Origin: Treponema sp.
GTDB lineage: Bacteria > Spirochaetota > Spirochaetia > Treponematales > Treponemataceae
Direction of reading: 5' to 3'
Assembly: GCA_016281495.1 (NCBI GenBank)
Contig: JAEEIU010000059.1
Coordinates: 1-55,499, forward strand
Length of the DNA: 55,499 bases
The notes under the pieces are model-generated. The model ran no database searches. It was not told the DNA's origin and was given only the letters and a program-made list of their open reading frames with translations. A program made the position numbers and the translations under genes. This document shows, in pieces, positions 44,087 to 52,964 of the stretch (positions are counted from its first letter, which is position 1; each line of letters starts with the position of its first letter).

Positions 44087-45763
44087 TTACAAGCCCTTGA
44101 ACGGGTTTTTAATCTTCATCTCACGTTTCATGCGGTACATCTGTGAGTCCGCCTTGTTCTGTGCCTCATAAAAATCGTTCTTGTTGTGCGGGACAAAAAA
44201 CGCATAGCCGTATGCCGCTGAAAATGCCACATTCGTTTCCTTTTGGTTCTTGATTGATTCCTCAAAATCATGCAGCATTTCCTTTACCCAGTCTTCTGTC
44301 TCATTCTTGCAGATGAAAATGAATTCATCTCCTCCAATCCTGTAGATGGAGCCCTTTTTCTTGGAGGACTTCTGAAGACACTCACAGAAAATCTTTATCA
44401 TTGCATCACCCTGAAGGTGTCCGAAAGTATCGTTCATGTACTTGAGGTTGTTCATGTCAAAAAGAACCAGACAATAGCGTTCTTCCTTTCCCTCATCCTT
44501 GAAATCCTCCGTAAAGGAATACCATGCCGAATGACTCCCTACCCCAGTGCTCAGATCCATGAATGCAAGCTTTTGATAAAGGTCCGTCTTCTTGATCGAC
44601 TCATTGCGTTCAGCCGTCCTCTGGAACACCAGGAACATGAGGGATATGAACATGAAGACAAGCCCAAGGTTCAATACAGAATCAGTATATTCGGGAGTAT
44701 CGGAGGCAACTAGCAGTATGAAGAAAACCAAGAGCGAGAATCCCACGGAACAGTTGAAGATGATTTTCATCTTCTTTGAAGAAAACTGAAGCCTTCTGTT
44801 GACGAGGATGGCACCAAATAGAATGCACACAAAGAACAGAATGTGGGTCACTATAATCGAAGCGGAAAGCTGAACGATTCCAAGGAGCTGAAGCAAAAGC
44901 TGTCCCATTATTGATCCCATCACAAGGAAAAAGAGCACGTTGGTATAAAGCTGATACTGCTCCGTCGTTATGCTGCGGATAAAATTGTATATCGCTATCA
45001 AAACGGCAAGCTGCACAAGATACTCAAAAGCCCAGTGGATGGCAACGTTTCCTATTATAAGCTGAGTTATTCTTGATTCCTCTATCTGCCAGAGCCCCAT
45101 CGCAAGACACATCAGCGACAGGTTAAGCAAAGCCTTGTCTATCTGCTCCCTGGTGGTAAAGGTCAGGATCATGCCAATCAGGAAGATGCCCATCAGTATG
45201 AGGACAAAGCCAAGACAAAGTTTTCCAAAGCGGTCATGAATTATCATCCACGAAAGGGAAAGCCTGTCTCCCGAGACAACCTCATGGAATTCTCCCCTGT
45301 GGCTGGACATCTGCGATATAACCTTGTATTTGATGGTGCCGCTCATTCCTTTTGGAATCTTTACAAAATGATGAATCGAACGGTAAGACGCAAGCCATGA
45401 CGGACGGGGTCCAGAATAATATGAATACATCACCTGACCGTCTACGGAAATTTCAAGCTCCTGATGGTGTGAATAAAAGTCAAGATAAAAGTCCTGGTCA
45501 AGAGGCGATAAAATGTCACGGTAAATTGACTGCTCTTCAGGAGAATCTGGAATTTCATAGGGAAGTGACTCTATCTCCACCTTTGAGCCTGAATCATCAA
45601 GGTAATACCATGAATCGTTGAAGCCTTGAGAGTAATCGTAAGCCAAGCGGACATTCGTTGTATCACGTGCATACCATATGACATATCCAGTCAATCCGGC
45701 AAGGAACAGTATTATGATAAGAGAAAAAACATCCTGTATACGATAAAACCGCTGGTTTTCCAT
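44087..45763 (-). CDS. Membrane-bound GGDEF-domain diguanylate cyclase
   Basis: A 558-residue signalling protein. One N-terminal helix, a periplasmic 7TMR-DISM-like sensory region (about 40-185), then about seven membrane helices (about 186-385) precede a GGDEF domain with an intact GGDEF motif (near 475). No RxxD product-inhibition site stands before the motif. It should make cyclic di-GMP, a messenger for motility and surface behaviour. No ribosome-binding site is seen, and the promoter's -10 ends ten bases before the ATG, leaving a leader of only a few bases. Confidence 0.9.
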   Translation of the reverse strand: MENQRFYRIQDVFSLIIILFLAGLTGYVIWYARDTTNVRLAYDYSQGFNDSWYYLDDSGSKVEIESLPYEIPDSPEEQSIYRDILSPLDQDFYLDFYSHHQELEISVDGQVMYSYYSGPRPSWLASYRSIHHFVKIPKGMSGTIKYKVISQMSSHRGEFHEVVSGDRLSLSWMIIHDRFGKLCLGFVLILMGIFLIGMILTFTTREQIDKALLNLSLMCLAMGLWQIEESRITQLIIGNVAIHWAFEYLVQLAVLIAIYNFIRSITTEQYQLYTNVLFFLVMGSIMGQLLLQLLGIVQLSASIIVTHILFFVCILFGAILVNRRLQFSSKKMKIIFNCSVGFSLLVFFILLVASDTPEYTDSVLNLGLVFMFISLMFLVFQRTAERNESIKKTDLYQKLAFMDLSTGVGSHSAWYSFTEDFKDEGKEERYCLVLFDMNNLKYMNDTFGHLQGDAMIKIFCECLQKSSKKKGSIYRIGGDEFIFICKNETEDWVKEMLHDFEESIKNQKETNVAFSAAYGYAFFVPHNKNDFYEAQNKADSQMYRMKREMKIKNPFKGL

Positions 45764-45773
45764 AGCTATATTT

Positions 45774-45802
45774 ATTCTAGCACCATTTTACCGTTTCTAC
45801 AA
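45774..45802 (-). promoter_or_regulatory. Sigma-70 promoter of the GGDEF gene, very short leader
   Basis: Minus strand: TTGTAG (45797-45802), 17-nt spacer, TAGAAT (45774-45779), then ten bases to the ATG at 45763. Confidence 0.6.
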
Positions 45803-45832
45803 GAATTTTTTTTAAGATTTTGGAGATTTTTT

Positions 45833-46750
45833 CTACAGAATTTCAGGGCTCAAACCGTAATTCTCGTTGTGGTTGCTGCAACCGCCAAGGGGTTCCACGT
45901 GAATCTGCACGTCGTAAACTTCGGGAATGGCAGACCTTATCGCCTGCTCCACCTTCTCCGTAAGCTCATGCGCATTTTTTACGGTCATGTCGGGATCAAC
46001 CTCAAAATCCAGGTCTATGTCATAGAACGAGGCCATCTTGCGTATCCTTGCCTTATGGGGGTTAAGGGCACCGGGAACAGAAAGTGTAGCGTCAAACAGC
46101 TTTTTATACAGGGATTTGTCTGTGTTTCCGTCGATAAGCTCCTGTGTGACTTCCCAGAACAGGATGACGCCGTTTTTTACGACCCAAAGGCCCACGATGA
46201 CGGCTACAATCGGGTCAAGTTTGGGACGCTTGAAAATGAATGACAGGAGGAGACCAAGCAGGACACCCGCGGAAAGGACTATGTCGCTCTTCATGTTCAG
46301 GGCGTTGGCCTTGAGTATGTCGCTTCCTGAGCGTTTGGCATAGTGGAACTGGCTGATGCACAAAAGGATTTTTCCCGCAATAGAAATTCCCGCCGCTATC
46401 AGTGCAAGGTATGATATTTCCTGAGTGATGCCGCCGGAAACCAGACGCTTTACCGAATTGATGCAAACCTGGGATCCCGCATAAACGATTACGAATGAAA
46501 GGATCATGGTTGCCACGGTCTCTGAACGGGAATGTCCCCAAGGATGTTCCTTGTCTTCGGGGCGTGTGATGATGAAGCTGATTACAAGAGTCAGGATGGA
46601 AGTAAGGACATCGGTGCATGTGTCTATTGCGTCTCCCATGAGTGCAAGCGATGAAGACATGTATGCCATTATGGCCTTTATTACCGCAAGAATCAGGTTT
46701 CCAGAAAGAGAAATGATTCCAGCGATCTTGATGTATCGTGCTTTATTCAT
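45833..46750 (-). CDS. Cation diffusion facilitator (CDF) transporter
   Basis: A 305-residue six-helix metal exporter. The site equivalent to the YiiP zinc site has Asp43 and Asp47 (DTCTD) in helix 2, but helix 5 has NMKSD (Asn152, Asp156) where zinc exporters have HxxxD. The cytoplasmic C-terminal domain is typical. The change to Asn suggests a preference other than zinc, possibly manganese or iron; this is inference. The start overlaps the stop of a small upstream gene by eight bases, so the two are cotranscribed. Confidence 0.93.
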   Translation of the reverse strand: MNKARYIKIAGIISLSGNLILAVIKAIMAYMSSSLALMGDAIDTCTDVLTSILTLVISFIITRPEDKEHPWGHSRSETVATMILSFVIVYAGSQVCINSVKRLVSGGITQEISYLALIAAGISIAGKILLCISQFHYAKRSGSDILKANALNMKSDIVLSAGVLLGLLLSFIFKRPKLDPIVAVIVGLWVVKNGVILFWEVTQELIDGNTDKSLYKKLFDATLSVPGALNPHKARIRKMASFYDIDLDFEVDPDMTVKNAHELTEKVEQAIRSAIPEVYDVQIHVEPLGGCSNHNENYGLSPEIL

Positions 46751-46961
46751 TTACGGCAAATCCCATTTGCATTGCCACACGCTGGGCCGCCGCCAATAAT
46801 CCGTGTTTTTCAACTGGTGGGGGTAGGCAGATGACAGCAGTAATGACCTCCTGCACGGGCTCCTCCTGATCAACAGGCAGCTCCAATATCTGAGGCGTTA
46901 TAAAACTTCCGTACTCCAAGAGAGTGTCATCTTTAAATTTCATCCTATAATATTTCGGCAT
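46743..46961 (-). CDS. Small hypothetical protein coupled to the CDF transporter
   Basis: A 72-residue protein if started at the ATG at 46961; an in-frame ATG at 46991 adds ten residues. It has no Cys or His cluster. A proline-rich stretch (ICLPPPVEK) precedes a helical C-terminus. The last eight bases overlap the CDF start, which supports coding. No family is recognised and the ribosome-binding site is poor. Its upstream region is shared with the divergent PRPP synthetase gene. Confidence 0.5.
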   Translation of the reverse strand: MPKYYRMKFKDDTLLEYGSFITPQILELPVDQEEPVQEVITAVICLPPPVEKHGLLAAAQRVAMQMGFAVNE

Positions 46962-47008
46962 TTTGAAGTTAATACATAATTCATAATTCATAATCAGCCT
47001 GCCATTGT

Positions 47009-47037
47009 TGACCTCTATAGAAAAAAACGGTAATATG
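47009..47037 (+). promoter_or_regulatory. Sigma-70 promoter of the PRPP synthetase operon
   Basis: TTGACC (47009-47014), 17-nt spacer, TAATAT (47032-47037). The -10 includes an in-frame ATG (47036), which therefore cannot be the start and points to the ATG at 47068. Confidence 0.72.
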
Positions 47038-47067
47038 AATTATCTTACATGCAGGGGAATAAGAATA

Positions 47068-48375
47068 ATGCCGTATTCTGAACCAACCAATCTATGTGTG
47101 GTAGCCTGTCCCGGTGGTGAGTCATTCGCAAACGAAGTGATTACCCATCTGCGCCATATGTACAAGCACCGCTTTTCTTTAAAGAGCGACGTCATCTCCA
47201 AACGCTACAATCTGGAAAAAGAAGCACTCGTCCAGCAGATCAACCTTGACAACGATTTGCGTACCAGCGACCTGTGCATACGTGGCATGACCGACAAATA
47301 CAGGGCACCTCAGTTCAAGGCAAACGCAAGGTTCACCTATTTTGCAAACGGAGAATTCAAGTGCGAGCTGAATGAGTGCATCCGCGGAAAGGACGTATTC
47401 ATCTTTCAGGACGTGGAAAACCACGAGCTTATTTCCCTCAACGACGGAAAAAACCAGCTGAAGTTCAGCGTAAACGACCATATCATGTGCATGCTTGTTG
47501 CAATCGATGCAGTACGCCAGGCAGGTGCAAAGGAAATCACCCTTGTACTTCCCGTTTATCCATACAGCCGCCAGCACAAGAGGAAGGGACGCGAAGGTTT
47601 GACTGCAGCCCTTCTCGGACACATCGTAGAAAGCATGGAAGTAAGGCGCATCATCACCCTTGACCTTCATTCACGCGAAATTGCAAACGCATTCAGCCAC
47701 ACGCACTGCGAAAACCTGCATGCCTCATACCAGATAATCAGGGAACTTTCACGTGCCATTGACCTTACAAAAGAAGACCTTGTTGTAGTTAGTCCGGACA
47801 CTGGAGCCATCGACCGCAACAAATTCTATGCCACTGGACTCAAAAAGCCTCTTGCCATGATCTACAAGGAAAGGGACTATTCAATCGTAACCCAGGATGC
47901 AAAGAACACCAACATCAAGAGCATCAAGCTGCTTGGTGACGTAAAGGGAAAGGTCGCATTCCTTGCCGACGACATGCTTGGAACTGGTGGAACACTCCTC
48001 AAGGCCATGAGCTTCCTGCACGATCAGGGGGCCACAAAGGTTATCGCCGCAATCAGTCTTCCGTTCTTTACTGGCAATGCCATCCAGCTTTTTGACGAGG
48101 CATACGAGAAAGGCCTTTTCTACAGGATAATCGGAACCAATGCCGTTTACCACGAGGAGCTGTGCAAGAGGGAATGGTACATCAGCACGAATGTCTCAGG
48201 TCTTTTTGCAAACGTCATCACAAGGCTCCATCACGAGCAGTCATTGAGCGACCTTCTGGACAACCGCACGATCATAGACAAGATGATAAAGGCAAGCAAG
48301 CCGTCTGAAACAAAGGACGAACATCTTGCAGATCCCATGGGCCAGAACCAGAACAACTGCGACCCGATAGCATAA
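47068..48375 (+). CDS. prs: Ribose-phosphate pyrophosphokinase (long spirochaete type)
   Basis: A 435-residue protein that makes PRPP from ribose-5-phosphate and ATP for purine, pyrimidine, NAD, His and Trp synthesis. It has the YPYSRQHKRKGREGLTA catalytic loop and the PRPP loop DDMLGTGGT (about residue 300). It is longer than the usual ~315 residues because of insertions near residues 40-90 and a C-terminal extension. I chose the ATG at 47068, with AGGGGA nine bases upstream, because the upstream in-frame ATG falls inside the -10 box. A sugar kinase gene follows after five bases. Confidence 0.88.
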   Translation: MPYSEPTNLCVVACPGGESFANEVITHLRHMYKHRFSLKSDVISKRYNLEKEALVQQINLDNDLRTSDLCIRGMTDKYRAPQFKANARFTYFANGEFKCELNECIRGKDVFIFQDVENHELISLNDGKNQLKFSVNDHIMCMLVAIDAVRQAGAKEITLVLPVYPYSRQHKRKGREGLTAALLGHIVESMEVRRIITLDLHSREIANAFSHTHCENLHASYQIIRELSRAIDLTKEDLVVVSPDTGAIDRNKFYATGLKKPLAMIYKERDYSIVTQDAKNTNIKSIKLLGDVKGKVAFLADDMLGTGGTLLKAMSFLHDQGATKVIAAISLPFFTGNAIQLFDEAYEKGLFYRIIGTNAVYHEELCKREWYISTNVSGLFANVITRLHHEQSLSDLLDNRTIIDKMIKASKPSETKDEHLADPMGQNQNNCDPIA

Positions 48376-48380
48376 AAGAC

Positions 48381-49652
48381 ATGGCATGCGCTTTATGTGC
48401 CGACATCGGAACCTCCTCATTAAAAACGGCTGTAATCGACCAGAACGGTAAAGTCCTTGCATACAGCCGCCAGAGGTTCGGGAACACATCTGACACAAAC
48501 TCATCCGACTCCGTTGCAAAAGAATGGCTTCCGGCCCTAAAGGCTTCAATGGACGAAATCTTTACGGACGGATCACTGAACGTTGATGCCATATGCATAA
48601 GCGGAAACGGACCAACACTCGTAAGCTGCAGCGGGCACACCCTCCTCTGGAACCAGAAGATTCCGGAATCAGACAGCGCACTTTCAGGGACAGCAGGAAA
48701 ATCACTTTTCATTCCACGGCTCATGGCCTATAAGAAACTCCATGCTGATGAATGGAATGCCTCACAATACATTTTCTCGGGACCTGAATTCCTTATTTAC
48801 AGCCTTACGGGAAATGCCGTCACGATTTTACCGGAGGAACGCTACACCCAGGCATACTGGAACGAGGATACCCTTAAGGAAGCAGGTTTTTCACAGGAAG
48901 ACATTTCAAAAATTCCACCCTTTGCAAGACCATCTTCTTTAGCCGGCAGAGTGAATGCATCAGTCGAAAGCTTTTTGTCCCATACTCAGAACAACATCAA
49001 GGAAGGCCTCCCCGTTTATTGCGGGGCACCTGATTTTATTGCGGCACTCATCGGAAGCAATACATTAAAGCCGGGCCTGCTATGTGACAGGGCAGGAAGC
49101 AGCGAGGGAATAAACCTCTGCACCGACAAGCCTCTTTCTGCCCCGGGAGTAAGGACACTGCCTTCGGTTATACCTGGACTTTGGAACGCAAGCGTACTGA
49201 TACCGGACAGCGGCATAAGGTTCTCAGAGTACAAGAAGCGTTTTGAGGAAGCCTCAGGTTTTTCAGTAGGATACAGTGAACTTGTTGATGCAGCCATATC
49301 AAGCGACGGAAGCCAGGCCATACTGGACCAGGGAAAATACCTCATGCTGCAAATTGCAATGCAGGTACGCGACGGAATTCAAACCCTCCTGTCATTGGCA
49401 GGAAATGAAGGACAACCACTGCCCTCTTGCCTTACACTTACAGGCGGTCAGGCTCAAAGCGATGGATTTACACAGATGAAGAGTTCCGTAACCGGAATGG
49501 AAATCAAGGTATTGCAATGCAATGATGCCGAGCTGCTGGGAGATGCCGTGCTTGCTTTCTGCGGAATGGGAATCTACAGTGACATTCAGACGGCGGCAGA
49601 GAAAATCCAACATGTGTCAAAAGTATTTGCACCAGGCGGAGATTTGGGCTGA
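48381..49652 (+). CDS. FGGY-family carbohydrate kinase
   Basis: A 423-residue kinase with the opening CADIGTSSLKTAVID (phosphate-1 motif) and a C-terminal LTGGQAQSDGF (adenosine motif). The substrate, possibly xylulose, ribulose or another pentulose, cannot be fixed. It is somewhat shorter than the usual ~500. It starts five bases after prs with a weak ribosome-binding site, so it is cotranscribed and probably coupled. Pairing with PRPP synthetase suggests a link between pentose entry and PRPP supply. It ends six bases before the convergent gene. Confidence 0.85.
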   Translation: MACALCADIGTSSLKTAVIDQNGKVLAYSRQRFGNTSDTNSSDSVAKEWLPALKASMDEIFTDGSLNVDAICISGNGPTLVSCSGHTLLWNQKIPESDSALSGTAGKSLFIPRLMAYKKLHADEWNASQYIFSGPEFLIYSLTGNAVTILPEERYTQAYWNEDTLKEAGFSQEDISKIPPFARPSSLAGRVNASVESFLSHTQNNIKEGLPVYCGAPDFIAALIGSNTLKPGLLCDRAGSSEGINLCTDKPLSAPGVRTLPSVIPGLWNASVLIPDSGIRFSEYKKRFEEASGFSVGYSELVDAAISSDGSQAILDQGKYLMLQIAMQVRDGIQTLLSLAGNEGQPLPSCLTLTGGQAQSDGFTQMKSSVTGMEIKVLQCNDAELLGDAVLAFCGMGIYSDIQTAAEKIQHVSKVFAPGGDLG

Positions 49653-49658
49653 CGGCTC

Positions 49659-50780
49659 TTATGCCAGAGTTGCTGCCTGATCGTTGAGCTGTTTTTCCAG
49701 ATTTTTTTCCAGAACAAAGCGGATGAAAAAGTCCTCAAGGGTTTTTGTAGGTCCCGGAAGATGGAGCCTCTGTCTTGCACGGGCATTGTCACGGCGCACG
49801 GTATACAGGAGGTAGAAGTCCCGGTAGTCAAGGCTTACGTCTGTCTTTACGCGTTCACCAAGATATGCTGCAACCTCATCACGACCAATTGCCTTTACGC
49901 CCTGTTCCCTCAGGATTGCACGAAGCCTCTGTATCTGCTCGTAGGAAAGGCCAAAGAGGAATTCCTCCATTGCCTGGGAAACCTCATTGTCTCCAAGCCT
50001 CTGCTTTATGAACTGGGACCACTGTGCATCCATCTGAATGCTTACAAGAAGAAGCTCGCTTGTTCCCATCATGGTTCCGAAAGCGGGTGCCAGAGTACGC
50101 CTTGCCGACCATACCGACTGCAAGACCGGAGCTATGTCGGAAATGTTCTGATCCGCCCGGTGCTCCCAGAGGATGATGAGTGCGTTTGCCAGCTGCCTGC
50201 GCAAGTCCATGGAAAGGGTCTTGTCCTTCATCAGATTCAAGTAGACGTCTTCCGCCATCAGGGTGAACATCATGCTGACCGTTTCATCAGAATAACGCTT
50301 GACCTGAGCGTCGTTCATCGGCGTATAGTTTTTAGCCAGCCTGGACATGGAGTAGAAGGTGTGGATTTTGGTTACAAGAAAGCCCTTTCCCAATATCGCC
50401 TTTGACGGCATGTGGAGGAGAGTGTCACCGTCTTCCTGATAGGAAACGATGTTTTCCACAAGGGCCTCGGGTGTCCTGACTGAATTGTTTGAGTTGGTGC
50501 GCTGCAAAAGGGAGGGAAAGTGGGCAATGGCGGTGGCAAGTTCCTTTAGGTCGGAAAGCCTGTCGTCAAGAATCTCCAGACGCTCAGGTGCATTTTTCTG
50601 GAGTGATTCCCTGAGTTCCTTTACAAGCTGCTCCTGATACGGCGTAAGTACAGTAATGCCTGTATTCTGCATGGCGAGGTCACTTTCAATCTTTTCCTTG
50701 TCGAAAAATGACTCGATGCTAACTGGAGTATACTCAATGTGTTTGGCAAAATCCACAACGTCAGTATCTGAGGGAAGCAT
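49659..50780 (-). CDS. Conserved-looking hypothetical protein
   Basis: A 373-residue soluble, mostly helical protein rich in Leu, Glu, Arg and Gln, with no signal peptide, membrane helix, Cys cluster or nucleotide motif. The C-terminal 100 residues are strongly charged. No family is recognised, though its length and codon use are those of a normal gene. There is no ribosome-binding site; a TTGATT-16-TATAAT promoter ends exactly six bases before the ATG, predicting a leaderless mRNA. It is convergent with the FGGY kinase and downstream of ilvC on the same strand. Confidence 0.75.
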   Translation of the reverse strand: MLPSDTDVVDFAKHIEYTPVSIESFFDKEKIESDLAMQNTGITVLTPYQEQLVKELRESLQKNAPERLEILDDRLSDLKELATAIAHFPSLLQRTNSNNSVRTPEALVENIVSYQEDGDTLLHMPSKAILGKGFLVTKIHTFYSMSRLAKNYTPMNDAQVKRYSDETVSMMFTLMAEDVYLNLMKDKTLSMDLRRQLANALIILWEHRADQNISDIAPVLQSVWSARRTLAPAFGTMMGTSELLLVSIQMDAQWSQFIKQRLGDNEVSQAMEEFLFGLSYEQIQRLRAILREQGVKAIGRDEVAAYLGERVKTDVSLDYRDFYLLYTVRRDNARARQRLHLPGPTKTLEDFFIRFVLEKNLEKQLNDQAATLA

Positions 50781-50786
50781 GTTTGT

Positions 50787-50814
50787 ATTATATCACACCC
50801 ATCTATATAATCAA
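50787..50814 (-). promoter_or_regulatory. Leaderless sigma-70 promoter of the 49659-50780 gene
   Basis: Minus strand: TTGATT (50809-50814), 16-nt spacer, TATAAT (50787-50792), then six bases to the ATG at 50780. Confidence 0.75.
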
Positions 50815-50826
50815 GTATTTAAAATA

Positions 50827-50865
50827 AATCCCTGAATCCAAATGAGGCATCCGGGTTCAGGGATT
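50827..50865 (-). terminator. Hairpin terminator of ilvC
   Basis: AATCCCTGAA (50827-50836) pairs perfectly with TTCAGGGATT (50856-50865). On the minus strand it is followed by TATTTTAAA. The T-run is weak, and the next gene's promoter begins about 12 bases later. Confidence 0.65.
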
Positions 50866-50874
50866 ACTTATAGT

Positions 50875-52353
50875 TTAGACCAAAGCCTTCATGCTTGTCA
50901 TGTATGCACGGAGCTTTTTACCAACTTCCTCAATCGGATGGTTGCGGATGGCCTCGTTTACCTGAACCAGTTCCTTGTTTGGAACTGCAGTGGTCTTGAG
51001 GTCCATTCCCTTTCCGATGTCGGCGGTGGTAACGCTGTTCTTCATGAAATCGCCCAAAAGCGGTACACATGCGCGTGCAAAGAGGTAGCAGCCGTATTCT
51101 GCAGTGTCAGAGATAACCTTGTTCATCTCGTACAGGCGGCGGCGGTCAATTAGGTTTGCAATCAGCGGAACTTCGTGGAGAGACTCGTAGTATGCTGACT
51201 CAGGCTTGATTCCTGCGCTTACCATTGTCTCAAATGCAAGCTCACATCCTGCCTTGATGAATGCAACAAGAAGGATTCCCTTGTCAAAGTATTCCTGTTC
51301 TGTAATTTCTTCAGATGTCTCTGCTTCTGTCTCAAACGGAATCTTTGCATAGCTTTCGCGCCAGTCATGCAGGTTCTTGTCTCCGTTTGCCCAGTCCTTC
51401 ATCATTGTGGAAGAGAATTCTCCGCTGATGATGTCGTCCATGTGCTTCTGGAAGAGAGGAGTCATGATTTTCTTGAGTTCAAGAGAAAGTTCGTTTGCCC
51501 TGATCTTTGCAGGATTTGAAAGGCGGTCCATCATGTTTGTAACGCCACCCCACTTCAAGGCCTCGCTGATTACGTTCCAGCCGTGCATAAGGAGCTTTAC
51601 GGCATATCCCGGAGCGATTCCGTTCTGAACCATCTTGTCATAGCTCAGGATTGTACCGGCCTGGAGGAGTCCACAGAGGATTGTCTGCTCGCCCATGAGG
51701 TCTGACTTTACTTCTGCAATGAATGAAGACTCAAGAACACCGGCAGTTTCACCGCGTTCTGCACATGCAAGAGCCTTTGCCAGAGCCATTCCGCGTCCCT
51801 CAGGATCGTGTGCCGGATGAACTGCGATGAGTTCAGGAACACCGAAACCGCGTACATATTCGTTGCGGACTTCAGTTCCCGGTCCCTTTGGTGCCATAAG
51901 GAATACTGTGATGTCGTCACGGATTTCCTCACCTTCTTCAATCATATTGAAACCGTGGCTGTACCAGAGGGCTGAACCCTTCTTCATATATTTCATCAGG
52001 TTCTGTACAACCTCGTGATGCTGCTTGTCCGGGGTCAGGTTGCCTACTACGTCTGCTGTGGGCAAAAGTTCTTCATAAGTACCGACCTTAAAGCCGTTGT
52101 CGGTGGCGTTCTTCCATGACTGTCTCTTTGACTCGATGGCTTCCTTGCGGAGGCAGTATGAAACGTCCATGCCTGAATCGCGGAGGTTAAGACCCTGGTT
52201 CAAGCCCTGGGCTCCACAACCTACGATGACGATTTTCTTTCCCTGAAGGGCTTTTGTTCCGTCCTTGAATTCTTCACGTGCCATCTGACGGCAGTGTCCC
52301 AACTCCTGACGTGCAACGCGCCATGGAATAGCATTAAAATAGTTCTGACCCAT
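50875..52353 (-). CDS. ilvC: Ketol-acid reductoisomerase (class II, long form)
   Basis: A 492-residue enzyme of the long class II form, as in E. coli IlvC. The nucleotide-binding loop is GCGAQG (45-50), followed by a duplicated knotted C-terminal domain. It converts acetolactate and acetohydroxybutyrate in valine and isoleucine synthesis, with the IlvBN product as substrate. TAGGAG precedes the ATG. The promoter lies at 52398-52426 and the gene is monocistronic. Confidence 0.97.
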   Translation of the reverse strand: MGQNYFNAIPWRVARQELGHCRQMAREEFKDGTKALQGKKIVIVGCGAQGLNQGLNLRDSGMDVSYCLRKEAIESKRQSWKNATDNGFKVGTYEELLPTADVVGNLTPDKQHHEVVQNLMKYMKKGSALWYSHGFNMIEEGEEIRDDITVFLMAPKGPGTEVRNEYVRGFGVPELIAVHPAHDPEGRGMALAKALACAERGETAGVLESSFIAEVKSDLMGEQTILCGLLQAGTILSYDKMVQNGIAPGYAVKLLMHGWNVISEALKWGGVTNMMDRLSNPAKIRANELSLELKKIMTPLFQKHMDDIISGEFSSTMMKDWANGDKNLHDWRESYAKIPFETEAETSEEITEQEYFDKGILLVAFIKAGCELAFETMVSAGIKPESAYYESLHEVPLIANLIDRRRLYEMNKVISDTAEYGCYLFARACVPLLGDFMKNSVTTADIGKGMDLKTTAVPNKELVQVNEAIRNHPIEEVGKKLRAYMTSMKALV

Positions 52354-52397
52354 TTTATTATCTCCTACTTAAATTGATCGTTAAAATATGTACAAGC

Positions 52398-52426
52398 ATT
52401 GTAACACAATCCAATATTAAGGTAAA
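52398..52426 (-). promoter_or_regulatory. Sigma-70 promoter of ilvC
   Basis: Minus strand: TTTACC (52421-52426), 17-nt spacer, TACAAT (52398-52403), about 45 bases upstream of the start. The leader has no evident attenuator. Confidence 0.6.
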
Positions 52427-52449
52427 GACTTATTTCGGCTTCAGCATGG

Positions 52450-52953
52450 TTAATTCAGCCCCAACTGCTTCTTTTCAACAGCCGGAACCCCTGCCGCAAG
52501 GACATTTTCCGCCACATCATCCAGTACCACAGCCCCCGCCCCAATCACAGCGCCAGAACCGATATTCCCGCACAGGACGGTACAGCGCATTCCAATCCAC
52601 ACGCCGGTACCCACGCTTATGCCGTGATGAACGCACTCCCCCGCACGATGGTCTTTTTCTCCAATTTTGTGGGTCTGACAGTCAAAGGCACATTCAGGTC
52701 CAATTTCACTTCCGGCTTCAATTTTAACACCGGCATTCCCTATCGTATAAAAGTGGCAGTTACGGCCAATCCACACGTCATCCTCGATTGATAATGAACC
52801 TGAACCGTAAATCCTGAATCCTGAATTAACTCGGGCTGTTTTTTTCACATTCACGCCCATAAGCCTAAGGACAAAGCGCCTCCATGCAAAACATGACGAA
52901 GGGAGCAGATCACCCCACCTGTTGAACAAATAACGCCTAAAAGTCAGCAGCAT
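52450..52953 (-). CDS. Hexapeptide-repeat (left-handed beta-helix) acyltransferase
   Basis: A 167-residue acetyltransferase-like protein of the WcaF/LpxA-like fold. A short N-terminal helical part with Arg and Trp residues is followed by hexapeptide turns (SIEDDVWIGRNC, AGSEIGPEC, GTGVWIGMRC, GSGAVIGAGAVV). His in KDHRAGECVHHG is probably catalytic. Likely role: acetylation of a surface glycan. It is the last gene of the VanW operon, 11 bp after the membrane protein. Confidence 0.88.
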   Translation of the reverse strand: MLLTFRRYLFNRWGDLLPSSCFAWRRFVLRLMGVNVKKTARVNSGFRIYGSGSLSIEDDVWIGRNCHFYTIGNAGVKIEAGSEIGPECAFDCQTHKIGEKDHRAGECVHHGISVGTGVWIGMRCTVLCGNIGSGAVIGAGAVVLDDVAENVLAAGVPAVEKKQLGLN

Positions 52954-52964
52954 AATTCAATTCC

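Noticed and set aside
49761..50405. 214-codon plus-strand frame opposite the 373-residue unknown
   Set aside because: The minus-strand frame is longer, uninterrupted and has a promoter placed at its ATG.
52354..52449. Attenuator or leader peptide upstream of ilvC
   Set aside because: The leader is about 40 bases, has no run of Val, Leu or Ile codons and no hairpin with T-run.
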